Below, piece by piece: positions 9,725 to 26,212 of a stretch of 64,000 bases of DNA. The notes below the pieces were generated by a model. The model worked only from the letters and a program-made list of their open reading frames with translations. It was not told where the DNA came from and ran no database searches. Location of the stretch: the NCBI GenBank assembly GCA_001599935.1, contig BCIJ01000001.1:932277-996276 (forward strand), written 5' to 3'. Numbering within the stretch: position 1 is the stretch's first letter; every line of letters begins with the position of its first letter. The translations under genes were made by a program, and so were the position numbers. This DNA comes from Holtermannia corniformis. Its lineage: Eukaryota; Basidiomycota; Tremellomycetes; Holtermanniales.

Positions 9725-12264
9725 ATGCTGCCCCGTCGGACGCTCAGTGCTGTGCACCCTGCTGGATCGGCTTCGGCACTGAGCCTACGCGGCTCTCGGA
9801 CAGTAGCAAGAGCACCGCGGTATGCTCAGGGTGTGTGCAACTTGAATATCTACAAGCTGCCGCTGACGTTTTGACCAGCAGATGCCACTGTGCTCTCTCA
9901 CCTCCAGCAACGTGCATTCTCTTCATCACTCCCCATCGGCGCATCCTTGCTATCGCGACGAACGGCCACACCACAACTCCCTCTCTCCCTGCTCACCCAG
10001 CACCGCTTCGCGTCCTCCACCCCGCCCTCGTCCAAAGACGTCGTAGACCCCACCGGCGCCCCAGCCAAAGAGCTCATCAAGGAAGAAGACACATCAGTGA
10101 AAAAGGCAGTCGCGACCTTGCCGCTGCAAACGCGCATCTGGGCCAAAGTCAAGCACGAAGCGGCGCACTACTGGGCGGGCACGAGGCTGCTCGGCAAGGA
10201 GATCCGGATCTCGGGCAGGCTCCAGTGGAAGGTGTTGAATGGCGGGAGCTTGACTCGGCGCGAGAGGCGACAGCTGCGCAGGACGACGACGGATCTGTTG
10301 AGGCTGATCCCGTTTTCCGTCTTCTTGATCGTGCCGTTCATGGAGCTGCTATTGCCCGTTGCGCTCAAGCTGTTCCCCAACATGCTCCCGAGCACGTTTG
10401 AGGACAAGTTTGCCGCGGTAGGTCGCGCCACCGTCATGACCGAGATTCAGAGCTGACGGGATCGCGTAGGACGAAAAGCAGCGCAAGCTCCTGCGCGTGC
10501 GCATCGAGATGGCCAAGTTCCTGCAAGAGACGGTGAGCGAATCCGGCCTCAAGGCCGAAGGCGTCGTCAACTCGGACGAGTTCAAAGAGTTTTTCCGCAA
10601 GGTGCTTGTCATCCCGTCGTGCACTAGTCCCGCTCACATCGATTACAGGTTCGCAACACTGGCGAGGCGCCATCGCAAGCCGACGTTGTGCGCGTCGCAA
10701 AGCTCTTCCATGACGACATCACGCTCGACAACTTGTCGCGACCTCAGCTCGTGTCAATGTGTCGGTACATGAACATCAACGCCTTTGGAACCGACAACTT
10801 TTTGAAGCACCAGGTTCGAAGCCGGCTCGAGAAGATCCGGATTGATGACATGGTCTGTCGATTACCCCGTGCAAGCGCGACCACCGCTGACGACTGCAGA
10901 TGATCCACGCAGAAGGTGTCGACTCGCTCTCCACAAAAGAGTTGCAGCAAGCCTGCCAATCGCGTGGGATTCGATTCATGGGTGTCTCCCCAGCTCGACT
11001 GCGTGAGGAGCTCGAGCAGTGGATTGAGCTTCACTACACGAACGGCATCTCTGGTGTTCTGCTCGTGCTGAGCCGCGCGTTCAACTTTGAGCAAAAGGGC
11101 GATGGCGTGCTGCGGAGCCTCGAGGCGACGCTGAGCAGCCTGCCGGATAACTTGGTGTGTTGCTTGACGAGATTTGACTGTCATTGCTGACGGTCCGCGT
11201 GTAGCTGAACGAGGCCGAGCTGGACGTGTCGGGCGATGCGTCGAGCTACAAGCAAAAGCTCGAGGTCTTGCAGCAGCAGCAGGAGCTGATTGAGGATGAG
11301 GCCGAGCAGGAGCAGGTGCGTTGTTGACGCGGATTGACCCTAGTGTTCATTGTCTGACCCCTCGCAGGAGGAGGAGCAGGCCCGTCGGGAGCTGAAAGAA
11401 AAGAAGGAGGCCGAAGAGAAAGCGAAACGGGAAGAAGAGGCCACAAAGGCCAAGTCGCTGCTTCCAGACGATCAGGTGGGTGATCCGTCGGGAGTGCGAG
11501 AATTGCGCTGATGAGACAGCCCGCACCGGAGCAGGAGGCCGCAAAGGAGCACGACGATGCTCGTCTCAACAAGGAGCAGCTGGGCGAGCTCGCCGAGGCA
11601 CTATCAATCTTGTCCGCAAAGTCGTCGATCGTCAAGGAGCGCGATGAGCTCAAGCAGCTGTTGGAAGACAACATGCTGTCCGAGGCTGTACGTCTTTCCG
11701 TGCCAATCCATCACGGCGCGAGCTTACCCTTGCAGGAATCCAAGGAACGTCCCGACGAAGCCGATAACTCGTCGGTCGCGCTATCCAAGCGTGTGCGCTC
11801 CATGATCAAGAAGATTGACGCCCAGCTCGAGACGTACGATGATAAAGTCGGCTCGAGTTTGAACGTGATTCAAACGGATGAAAAGGGCATGATCTCGCTG
11901 GAAGACTTGAAGCGCGCTTGTAAAGTCATCAAGCACTCGCCGTCCGACGAGGTGATTGAGGGCTTGGGCAAGAAGCTGGACGTGGACCAGGATGGTTTCG
12001 TGGTATGTCTCACTGCGCTACCAGGGGATTAGAGAACTGAGAACTAACGCGCTCGACAGGTCCTAGACCACGTCCTGGAGTTGACGCAAGATGTCGGACT
12101 CGGCATCCTGCTCGATGACGATGCCAAGACGCTGCTTGACAAGGGAGCCGAGATCAAGCACAGCAAGGACGTCAAGGAGCTGAGGTCCGTTTCGCTTTAC
12201 AGATACCCCGTTGCTCATGCTGACCCGCCATAGGCCCAAGCGCGAGGATATCGTGTCCGAGTAA
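9725..12264 (+). CDS. LETM1: LETM1/Mdm38 mitochondrial inner-membrane protein
   Basis: The start at 9725 gives a mitochondrial-type, Arg/Ser/Ala-rich leader. Exon 1 ends at 9830 and joins exon 2 at 9882. The LETM1 core follows: WAKVKHEAAHYWAGTRLLGK, the membrane segment RLIPFSVFLIVPFMELLLPV with LFPNMLPSTF, and then SRPQLVSMCRYMNINAFGTD and the ribosome-binding-like helices. A coiled-coil region rich in Glu/Lys and an EF-hand-like loop, DVDQDGFV, lie near the C-terminus; the last codons read PKREDIVSE. About ten short introns are needed. LETM1/Mdm38 maintains K+/H+ exchange and mitochondrial volume and binds mitochondrial ribosomes to aid membrane-protein export. It lies directly upstream of, and in the same direction as, the mS35 ribosomal protein gene. 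Confidence 0.93.
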
Positions 12265-12671
12265 GCGCTGGTCGCTCCCAGCACGATTGTCGTCGTCATC
12301 TGTAGTGTTGCATTGTCTCGCATGGTCTTGTCTGCATATGAATCACATCACAGTTCACCTGTCCAGCGTTGGTGTCGATCAGCAGCGAGGCGGAGTGCTT
12401 GTAGCAGGTTGGGAGTCGCAAGGATGCAGGGTGTCTTGACATGCTCGGCTTGCAGTCGGAACATAGCGGACTCGCCTGGGCGCTGCCTGCTGCTCTCTGA
12501 TACCAGCTTCAACACTCTGAGCACACAGAGCCGCAGATGACCACCCCGACGCGAGCATGCTTCGTGCCCGGTGCCACTGGTCCTTAAGTCCGATGATCCG
12601 CCACTTGCAATCTGCCGCCGTCGAGCTCCCTCTTCGCCGTCGCGTCGCCTACTTTACTGCTCATCCTCGCA
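12265..12671. other. Intergenic spacer LETM1 / mS35
   Basis: This holds the 3' UTR of LETM1 and the promoter and 5' UTR of the mS35 gene. No ORF with convincing coding character or RNA gene was seen. Confidence 0.4.
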
Positions 12672-14178
12672 ATGGTCTTCCTCACTTGCACCATCGCAGG
12701 GCCATCCCGCCTGCCTCTGCTGTCTCGCGCAGCACGCAACCTCTCACGCCGATGCGCGTCAGGCAAGGCGTCAGCCGATGCCGATCTTGACGCTCAAGCC
12801 GAAGCGGCGTCGACTGCACCTCCAGCTCAGGCTGAGGATGCTGTCGATGAGCCGGCTTCGGCCGCAGTAGGCCCAGGCTACGCCGAGTGGCTTGAAAAGG
12901 TCGCAAGCTCGTACAGGGATGCACGGCCGGGTCAGAAGGCGCAATGGCTGGGCGGATCGATTGTGAGTTGGCCTCACTACCGATTAGCTGTGCTGACTAG
13001 ACTAGCCGTTCCCCGCCAACCCGTCGTTCCGACCCCCACCACCGCTATCCAACGACTTGCAAGACATGATCTACGAACGCTCACGTAGCGGCGACACGAT
13101 CGGTCAGGTCAGCCAAGCGTTTGGCATCAGCAAAGCCCGCATCGAGGCAGTCTTGAAGCTCAAGGCTGTCGAGCTGCAATACAAGCGTGAGGTAAGCATC
13201 GATCCTCAGCATGTTCATACTTCACCCACCCCTCAACCCCACCTCATCTATGATGAACAAAATATTTGACATAACCTTCGTTCAAAAGACTACATAATGG
13301 TTACCAAACATATTTCTTCACTTTCTGACACCTCCCTTCCTCTTGTTGTGCTCTCAATGCTGAATCGAATGCTGACGTGTCTTTCTTGCCTTGCGTCGTC
13401 TCTCGTTCCGCACAACAGGTGAGCCTTGTTCCGTTTTTCTTCATCATACACTTCCCCTCCCCTCTCCTGATGAAACCTAAAATCGATTAGTCTTGAAGAC
13501 TACCCGCAAGGGTTTTGGTTACAACATTTTACAATGCATGGCTTTCTGATCCCCTCTCCCTCGTCTTTTCATTCAAACCGAGTATCAGAGCTGACGCTCA
13601 AATCAGAACAAGCCCCTTCAAACGTCTTTCCTAGCTGGTATGGAACCCCTTCTGGCCGTCCGATCCCCTCTCAAAGGTTCGAAATCCGACGTCGTAGCCG
13701 CGCGTGAGGAACAGCAAGCGCGTGACGCGCACCCCTCGGGCCACGTCGAGCTCGCCGAAGAGGAACGTTTCGCCAAGGGTGTCGGCGCAGGCGGTGCTTT
13801 CGGTGTCGGCGAGTTGGTCCCTGGTGGAACCGGGGCTGCTGCTCGCTCGGGCATGGAGCGCGGCGCGTGGGAGTTTAGGGACGAGGGCGAGACTGGTTTC
13901 GTGAGTGTTATGGGCTGGCAACAATGTGCGCAGCTGACAAGGCGAAGAAACCAACGCCTTTCAACCCCGAACCACCTGTCATGCCCGAGACTGGCGAGGC
14001 AACGACTGCGGCACCAGCGGTTACCCCCGCAAAGCTCAAACCGTCGACGCGTCAACATGTCAACGGCGAGTTCCGGTTCATCAACTCGTCGTCCGTCAGC
14101 AAAGGCCCATTCTCAACGGCCAATGCCAAGATGCACGCTCGCAAGAAGGTGTCGGCGGCAAAGACCGCGCAGCAATAG
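12672..14178 (+). CDS. MRPS35: Mitochondrial small-subunit ribosomal protein mS35 (Rsm24/Bot1 family)
   Basis: The start at 12672 yields a mitochondrial presequence (MVFLTCTIAGPSRLPLLSR). Conserved family phrases are NPSFRPPPPLSNDLQDMIYE and IGQVSQAFGISKARIEAVLK with LKAVELQYKRE, followed after a long intron by a weaker C-terminal region ending EFRFINSSSVSKGPFS and a basic tail. This is the 'eukaryotic mitochondrial regulator' domain of fungal mS35 (yeast Rsm24, fission yeast Bot1), part of the mitochondrial small ribosomal subunit. The intron at 13192-13606 is 415 bases, about eight times the local norm, and contains an abutting 3'/5' splice pair (see separate entry). The stop is just before the poly-adenylation-like 3' region near 14180. 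Confidence 0.85.
13192..13606 (+). other. Exceptionally long intron with internal splice-site pair
   Basis: The intron begins GTAAGC after a GAG codon and ends with CTGACGCTCAAATCAG before AACAAGCCC, keeping phase 0. Inside, at 13417-13420, AACAG is followed at once by GTGAGC; the upstream half has its own CTGAC at about 13373. Each half therefore looks like a complete intron with a zero-length exon between. The sequence is pyrimidine-rich and lower in GC than its surroundings. Confidence 0.7.
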
Positions 14179-14285
14179 GGCGATAGGAAGAAGTCATGAA
14201 TGAAATGCCAACGATATGCATCTGCCATCATACAAATACATCTACGCCTTAAGCGGCGTTCGTCTATGCTTCGTGAGATGAGTGA

Positions 14286-16912
14286 TCAAGCCTTTTGATG
14301 CAGCTTCGTGAACGCCGTGATACCAAAGACGACCCAGACGGCACAGACGAGCGCGCCATAAGCCCACATGAACCAACGTCCACGCCGGCGTTCGGCCCTC
14401 GTGCGCGCCATACCTTTCGAAGAGCGCACAAGGTCAATCAGCGCTTCGCCGTGCAACTCCATCTCTGCGCCAACATGACTCGACCTCCGCCGATACCGCT
14501 CCAATAAAGGCTGTAGCCCCTCTTCCGGCTCGCGTTCATCTTCGTCTTCGCTCAACGCGTTTTCGTCAAACGCGACGGCTGTGAGCTTTGCGCACTCGGT
14601 TTCTGTTTTGCGTGTTTTGAGAACGTCGGCGCGCCATAGCCACAGTACGAAGATCATTTGGAGGATGTTGGCGAGCAGGAAGAAGAGTAGGAGATGGTGC
14701 ACTGAGGAGGTGTCGGGTGGCGGGAGGTGGCCGCGGCGATCTATGTCGTCGTCGGAGGGCGAGGGGTGTTTCTTGGAGGACTTGACATCGAGCAACAGAC
14801 CGGCGAGTGTCTGTGAGAGAGTACTGGGTGCACGTCAGTGTCGTACTCGTCAAGCCGTCTTGCGCGACTCACGAGCCTGCCATCTCGATCTAGACGCGAC
14901 ATCAGCACTGTTTACAAAGATCATCACTGAAACGCACCGATTTGTGAGCTCCAAGAGCCGTGCTGACGTATTTCACCGGGACGATCCCCGGCACCACGAC
15001 CACTATATGCACATCAGCCTTGCGCCGCTCGTAAACCACCGCCGAACGCACCTAGCAACAGTGTCGAAAAGCCATGACCGATACCCCACGCCGTCACGCC
15101 CGGGACCGGCGTACCAGTCCACGACACTGGCACCGAAAGCCAGATGTAACAGAACAAGGTCAGGGCAGATGAAAGCAAAAAGAGCCAGTGGACAATGTTG
15201 CGGTGGCGTTTTTGGAACGTGTCGGTGATGAGGCCGCACTGTGCGTCGTCAGCGGATGCGGTGTGGACAAACCGTCACAGTGTGACGAAAGATCTGTCTA
15301 CTTACTAATGGGTACAGGATGAGGGGACCGGCTAGGAGAAGTGAAGCCGAGTTGGCAGCCTTTGACTGTGAGATCTGGAAGCGGCGCTGGATGATGTTGC
15401 TGCGTTCCGGCACGGCGTCAACGCCTTGCTGGGAAGGAGCCGATGCGAGAACTCACGCCGCGAGGTGCAGGAACGGGGACCACTGCGATCGGATCAGTAC
15501 ACCATCCTCCACATTGCCGTACCACACATACAATTGTACCGCACAACACGTTCAACCTACATATCGTCAGTCATCCTCGGCCTCACGCAGCACACGCACC
15601 CCATGTAGATCCAGAACGTATCACCGAGCCGACACAGATCCCCAACCCTCACTTTTCTCTTTACAACCTCGCCTCCCTCTGCCTGGGCGCCCTCACTCGG
15701 TAACTCGGGCTTGACACCGGCACTGACGGCCAGCCAGCGGCTCGTGATCAGATAGACAATGTTGACGAGGAATGAGACGAGCGCGAGCAGTGTTGAGACG
15801 ATGAAGGGTGCGTAGGGCGAGTAGTTTGAGAGTGGGAGCGAGGTGAGGGAGGAGATGAAGGATGCACCTTTGCCTGCGACGAGGCCGAGAGCGAGGGAGA
15901 TGCCGAGGCCGTGCTTGTTGAAGAAGCGGCAGATGATTGTCTAGGAGTAGTGCGTTAGGTGGGGTGTGGGCGACGGAGTGATCAGGCTGATGTACGGACC
16001 TCTTGGGCGACGGCGAGAGGACTGATCCCGAGGCCGAATACGAAGCACCCCAAGGCCTGGGTTAAGCGTGTCAGATCGCAGATGTTGGCATCTGAGCCAC
16101 AGTACAAACCATAGCTGGCACACTGAGCGTCCATCGACCAAACAGCATGATCGCCTGGCCGCACAAGATCAACGAAGTAGCAAGCACACTCGCAAACGCC
16201 GTGCCCTTCCGTGCTGTCAAGATGCCAGCGACCTGCAAGATTACGATCAGCTTGCTATCTGATGGTCGGAATCAGAATGCTGACAAGAGGAGTCCATGTA
16301 TCTGATAAGGGCAAAGCATGTGTCAGTCGTCTGCTCATGCTCCGACAGAGCTCTGCACGCACTGTTGAGACTGGGTGATGACCAGTGTCAGCCGACGGCA
16401 GTTAGACACAAATGAGGAACGTACCCGAAGGATGCGATGAGTAGGGAGAACTGGGCATTTGTGGTCCCGAGTTCTTCTTGCATCTTGGTCTTGAGCGGAC
16501 CAAGCAGGTACGAGCCGCTGAGTCTGTGAGCAATATGCTACATGGACAATCTCAGCGCCATGACGTACTAATGCGAGCCGAGGCTGAGAAAGCATGCCTG
16601 TGATTCGGGCGTGAGCTCTCTTCTTCTCTCGCGTTAGACTCGGCGCACCGTGAGCAGAGCCAACAGCTTGACTGCCCATCTCGCCCCTTGCCGCCCACTG
16701 TCCGATCCTATGCTCGGCTCATACTCGTCCTCGTTGTCTATGTCGACTGCGACGCCTCGACCCGGGATCGGTCGTCTTGGCGTGACTTCGAGCGAGGTGA
16801 TGGATGGTAGGGATGATTCGGATGATGCTGGTGAAGCCGTTGCTTTGGCCTTTGAGCGCGATGGTGTTCTGCGAGGTGTGACCGGCAGTAGCGGCGTGCG
16901 GTCGGTTGCCAT
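14286..16912 (-). CDS. Major facilitator superfamily transporter, MFSD1-like
   Basis: The start at 16912 gives MATDRTPLLPVTPRRTP, with an early dileucine-like signal (RTPLLP) in a long Ser/Pro-rich cytosolic tail. About twelve hydrophobic segments follow across many small exons, for example ALGCFVFGLGISPLAVAQE, FIVSTLLALVSFLVNIVYL, LLSSALTLFCYIWLSVPV, VHHLLLFFLLANILQMIFVL and a final AYGALVCAVWVVFGITAF near the C-terminus. The G-xxx-P-xxx-Q-E motif and overall order resemble MFSD1-type lysosomal or vacuolar solute carriers (dipeptide uniport in animals). The cytosolic C-terminal loop with REPEEGLQPLLER also looks like a vacuolar sorting signal. The stop is at 14286. MFS membership is clear; substrate is not readable. 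It diverges from ARO1 across about 300 bases. Confidence 0.75.
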
Positions 16913-17217
16913 CGGGACAGTTGGTCGCTGTACCGTCTGTGCTTGATCGCTGGTGTACAGTAACTCGTGTGATCCCGCTGCTTGATCTGATGCCTGTCTG
17001 CGCTGCCCACCTCGATCCGTTGTTGCTGTTGTCGCCTTCGAACGCAGCAAGTGGTATAGCTCATCGGGTGGATCGGGTTTCACCCACTTTCATGTGCTTG
17101 GCGTTGGAAAATGTGATCTGCGGAATCGCCGCCCACGTTTCACCCACTCGACCGAGTTTACAATCCTCAAAAGTCAAAAACGACCAGCACCCACTCTCGG
17201 CGCTGCCCTCGCGCGCA
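16913..17217. promoter_or_regulatory. Divergent promoter region, MFS transporter / ARO1
   Basis: The 305 bases between two divergent start codons contain both promoters. A near-direct repeat, TTTCACCCACT, occurs at about 17078-17090 and 17137-17149 on the ARO1 side and may be a regulatory element. No gene is seen. Confidence 0.4.
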
Positions 17218-22257
<5,040 letters not shown>

Positions 22258-22432
22258 TCGCTCCATTCGCATGCACGCAATTCGTGGTCTGGAATCGTAG
22301 AGCCACGTGGTAGCAGACTGACATCACGCCATGATCTGGAATTTCGCGACCCAGCTGACAAAAGTCGGCGAGTGCTTGCTGAACGACATCTTGGACAGTC
22401 TCTGTGTATAGACAAGCTACAGAGTATCCACA

Positions 22433-23340
22433 ATGGCCACCAACATTACTTTTCACGAGGGTCGGTGCAGTTTGACGGCGCAGATTAATCTCCGAAGCTG
22501 ATGTTTGGTCCCAGGCGCTGTTACGGGTGAGGAGCGCGCGCAGGCTTTGGGTCAGAAGGGCGCGACCATCTGGCTTACAGGCTTGAGTGCTAGTGGCAAG
22601 GTGTGTAGTGTCTGTCTCGGAGTTGGAGCGGCTTACCTTGCTTGCCTAGTCGACGATCGCGACCGCGCTCGAGCAGCACTTGCTGTCGAAGAAGCTGCAC
22701 GCCTTCCGCCTCGACGGTGACAACATTCGTTTCGGTTTGAACAAGGTGAGCGTCCGGTCGAGCAAGCCGCCTGATCATGTAGAGTCGAACGCGCCAATGG
22801 AGCTGACAACCTCCTAGGATCTTGGCTTTGACCAAGCCTCGCGCGTCGAAAACGTTCGTCCACTGAACGCCCCTCGCGCTAGATGCTGACCCGTTGTAGA
22901 TCCGCCGCATTGGCGAGGTCTCGCTCCTCTTCTCCCAATCCTGCTCCTTGACCGTCACCGCCTTCATCTCGCCCTACCAATCCGACCGTGACTTGGCTCG
23001 GTCCTTGCACGAGAACGCCAAGCCGGCCATCCCGTTCATCGAGGTGTTTGTCGATGCCCCGCTCGAGGTTGTAGAGAAGCGGGATCCCAAGGGTCTGTAC
23101 CAGAAGGCTCGCAAGGGCGAGATTCCCAGTGAGTATTCAAAAGGCTGCGGAGACTCCTCCGCGCACTGGCACGAGAATGCTTGACCCGAGCTGACTAGCA
23201 CAGACTTTACCGGCATCTCGGCTCCCTACGAGGCTCCCGCCAAGCCCGAAATCCACATCCGAACGGACCAGGTCGACGTCGCGGGCGCCGTCGACATCAT
23301 TGTCAAGTACCTCGAGGAGAAGGGTCTTCTCAGTGCCTAG
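22433..23340 (+). CDS. MET14: Adenylyl-sulfate (APS) kinase
   Basis: APS kinase phosphorylates adenosine 5'-phosphosulfate to PAPS in sulphate assimilation. The start at 22433 gives [19 protein letters not shown], the typical fungal N-terminus. The P-loop GLSASGK is at the end of exon 2 and is followed by [11 protein letters not shown]. Other family motifs are [67 protein letters not shown] and [17 protein letters not shown]. Six exons are separated by ordinary short introns. The stop at 23338-23340 gives about 205 residues, the normal size. It follows ARO1 in the same direction with a 175-base gap, but no functional link is implied. Confidence 0.96.
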
Positions 23341-23520
23341 ACTGTAGATGGATTGCATACGATATGAGCTGCTCGGATAGTCTTTCTGCGCGTTGCCTGT
23401 TGCTGAGCGACTACGTTGTTCAGCGCGCGTTGCCTGCTTGATAGCACGATCTTTGCTCTACCCATCTGCACTCTGGTTGCACTATCCAAAGGACAAGTTC
23501 AATCGGTGCGCTCAAATAAG

Positions 23521-24344
23521 ATGGCTTTACTGAACTCACCATCGATCTCCCGACCGGTATACCTCACGAACATGACCTCGCTCGACCCCACGCACATCCC
23601 CTTCCTGTCCAATAAGCCGCGCACAGGCCAGGCAGTCTATGATCCGGAGCGCGAACCCGATTCCGAGGTCCCGGACGACGTGAGCGATGCGGCCGAGTTC
23701 AAAGCTCGACGAGAGGGTCGGCGGAGAGTCAAGGCCGTTGTCCCTGCTATCCCAGACTTGCGTTTCGAGCAGGTCAGTCTCATACTCGTGCGATGGACGC
23801 GATAGGCTGATCATGCGTAGTCATACCTGCTATCTATCCGACCCTTCTTGAAGCCCGTGCCGACAGCTGCGGGTACCGAGAAGCGTGGGGCTGCGCCAGA
23901 GGGGGACGAGACGGCTTCCAAAAGCCTCGTGGGGAACGCTGCGGATGATCAAGTGTTTCACTGGGGTCGAGATCTCGAGGTGGATTGGAAGATGGTTGGC
24001 TGGGTCACGGTCCGGGATCAAGTGAGTGCAATGCATGGCATACACAGCAAGCTCTGCTTGCCTATATCATACGCACGATCGGCTACCTGACATCACGCTA
24101 GATCATCTCACCGCTACTCCAAGGCGTGGGCTGGGGCTTCCTCACCCTGGGCTTGTCGGCTTCCTCCCTATTCCTTCGCCAAGCGCTTTACCCTGCCTCG
24201 CACACACCACAAGGGCGCGTCGTAGGCGGTTCAAACGGATCAACAAAGTCTGCAGGAGGCGGTAGTGCCGTTGGCGATACACGAGGCTACTGGCGTAACT
24301 GGGTCAAGAGCTGGGGCGGCGCCGTCGAGACGGCTGTGGTGTAG
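23521..24344 (+). CDS. DUF1770/Atg43-like mitochondrial outer-membrane protein
   Basis: Three exons encode a protein with the fungal DUF1770 signature: VVPAIPDLRFEQSYLLSIRP, then VFHWGRDLEVDWKMVGWVTV followed by RDQIISPLLQGVGWGFL and LTLGLSASSLFLRQAL, one membrane segment. This family includes fission-yeast Atg43, a mitophagy receptor on the mitochondrial outer membrane; I recall the family name from Pfam and could not check it. An alternative, slightly downstream start at 23572 (MTSLDPTHIPFLSNKP) is equally possible. The region before RDQ is interrupted by an intron at about 24020-24100. The C-terminal Gly/Ser-rich tail ends WGGAVETAVV. Confidence 0.75.
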
Positions 24345-24585
24345 CACTCGGATGACATGTATCATATCAAGCGGTACAAGTCTCCTCTCGCTGACCTATC
24401 ATGTAGAGGCCTCGACAGGGCGAGACCCGCTGGTGTGTACAACAATGCGACTGACTACCTTTGTCAGCCTGATACGCAATGTCCTTTGACTCTCGCTCTT
24501 TTCACCGACATACGCGTCTTCGGTGGTTGACGAGCCTGTCGTTCGTCTGCACCGAAGAGCATCACATCTCAGCAGGCTGAGCGAC

Positions 24586-25587
24586 ATGACGACGCTGATG
24601 CTCCCGCAAGCGCCAGGGCAGATCATGCCCAGCAGCCCGCTCACCACCTCGCCAACGACGACGGTTGTCCGTGCGCCGTCGGCTAGGTCACTGACGCCGC
24701 TCGAAGCGCGGCAGTTGTCGCTCTTGCTCACGCAGTCGCTCATGCCGCACAAGGGCTCTTACAAGGGCTTGATGGAGGCTAGTATCGCGCTGGCGGATAA
24801 GTTGCAGGCTGCTGGCATTCGGTGGGTGATGTTGTCTGTCGTGGTTAGTGGCTGAGAGGATGGCAGCAAGGACCGATTCAGACCTGTGATGGGCACGCAT
24901 CTGATCAGGCTGTGGGATGAGGTCGGACGGTTTGGTGTTGGGCGGTACACTGGGACCGCGACGATCGAGTACGTTGCAGCCCTCGTCCACGGCTGGGAGC
25001 TCATCTTGGCACAGTCTGTACATCCAGGGCTCGTTCTCGAGTATCGCAGACGAGCCTCATCCACTGGACCCGGCGTGCGTTCTCGCAACAGTCGAGTAAC
25101 AGGCTGCTGACGGTACCATCATCCAGCCCACTGCCAATCCCACTGTCTCGCGCACAGCTTCAAGCGCTCCCACGATTGTCTATCACCGATTCGCTACCGG
25201 TCCCAGCAGGCGCCGTACCGTTTACCCCTGTAGCGCCAGTACCCGTGCCAGCCGCCGCGCTGCCCTTCAAGCAGCGCAAACGCGCCAGTCGTCGCTTCTC
25301 CGACGTCTTACCTTCACGCCCACGCTCCAGTCTGAGCAGTGAGCGCACCGCGGTCCCACCCTTACCAGTCGATGCACAGACCAAAGTGGCATCGCTCCGA
25401 CTCAGCCTAGATCGTCGACGGTGAGCTGGTCGCTGTCGGTTCCGAGCTCGGTCGCTGACACGCCCACCCGACCAGATCAGCGCCGCTGTCACCGCCGCTA
25501 CGCTCGGCCACACTCCCGCTGCCGGCCACCAATAATGTGCTAGCAGCGTTTGGGCGTTTGCTGCGCGGTACGCCCGCCTACAGATAG
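24586..25587 (+). CDS. Unrecognised conserved-looking protein
   Basis: I do not recognise this protein. Splicing by consensus gives five exons. Exon 1 starts at 24586 and reads SARSLTPLEARQLSLLLTQS and GLMEASIALADKLQAAGIR; exon 2 is PVMGTHLIRLWDEVGRFGV; an intron starting GTACGT (about 24969) joins TATID to LYIQGSFSSIADEPHPLD; exon 4 is Pro/Ala-rich (LPVPAGAVPFTPVAPVPV) and then basic (KQRKRASRRFSD). A last intron joins SLDRRR to SAPLSPPLRSATLPLP and a stop at 25585-25587. The ordered N-terminal third is probably helical; the rest looks disordered. No membrane segment or signal peptide is seen. Confidence 0.6.
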
Positions 25588-26212
25588 ACTGGATGAATGC
25601 ATGGGTACGGCTGATCGGGTGTGCGACGCCTCGGCCGCCATCGAGTGCAGCTGGAGTGATGAAGCGCCTCGGCACTTGCTGATATCGATCTGCCCGTGAC
25701 CGAAGGCCGCGCGCCGGCCGGCACCAATGGCCGTTCACGTGCGGCCAGTGCTGGCGGCCGGCGGGCTTGGAGATGCACACCGCCTTTGCGTTGCTCGAGG
25801 TTTCTCAGTCAGTACAGTTACTGCGAGCCCATGGTCCCACTTGCTTGCAAAGCACCCTCCGCTCGCTCACTCATGCTACGCGCGCTGATTCATCCGCTGA
25901 CTGGGCGACAGCATCCATGCATGCTGACTCATCTCGAGATCTGCAGTCCAAGCTTGGCTACGTACGCCCACCTGCCCGTTGCAGTAAGATCTCCCGTGCC
26001 GAGCTCGGGCCCGAGCCCGGTAGACCGTCCAGAGCGGAGGTCGTCGAGCTCGACTCGGTCAGCAAAGCCGTCGTCGGGGGATTGCGTGGACGAGCGAGCG
26101 ACGATGCATATAATGGCCGCCGGTGAGGGCGAGAGCAAGGGACCGTCTCGAGATCAGCACCATTGCTACCGCACACTTCAGACCAAACATCACTAGCATC
26201 GCCCAAAGCACA
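25588..26212. other. Spacer with only weak coding candidates
   Basis: No gene can be supported firmly. A plus-strand frame at 25767-26126 ends with an acidic/basic stretch (RAEVVELDSVSKAVVGG) that could be the last exon of a small gene, with a candidate intron ending CTGACTGGGCGACAG near 25912, but I could not find a convincing start or a recognisable domain. Confidence 0.25.

Noticed and set aside
25160..25780. A long minus-strand ORF with a hydrophobic stretch (WWPAAGVWPSVAAVTAALIW) looked like a small membrane protein.
   Set aside because: It overlaps the 3' exons of the plus-strand gene 24586-25587, whose splice sites and frame fit well. I read it as an antisense shadow.
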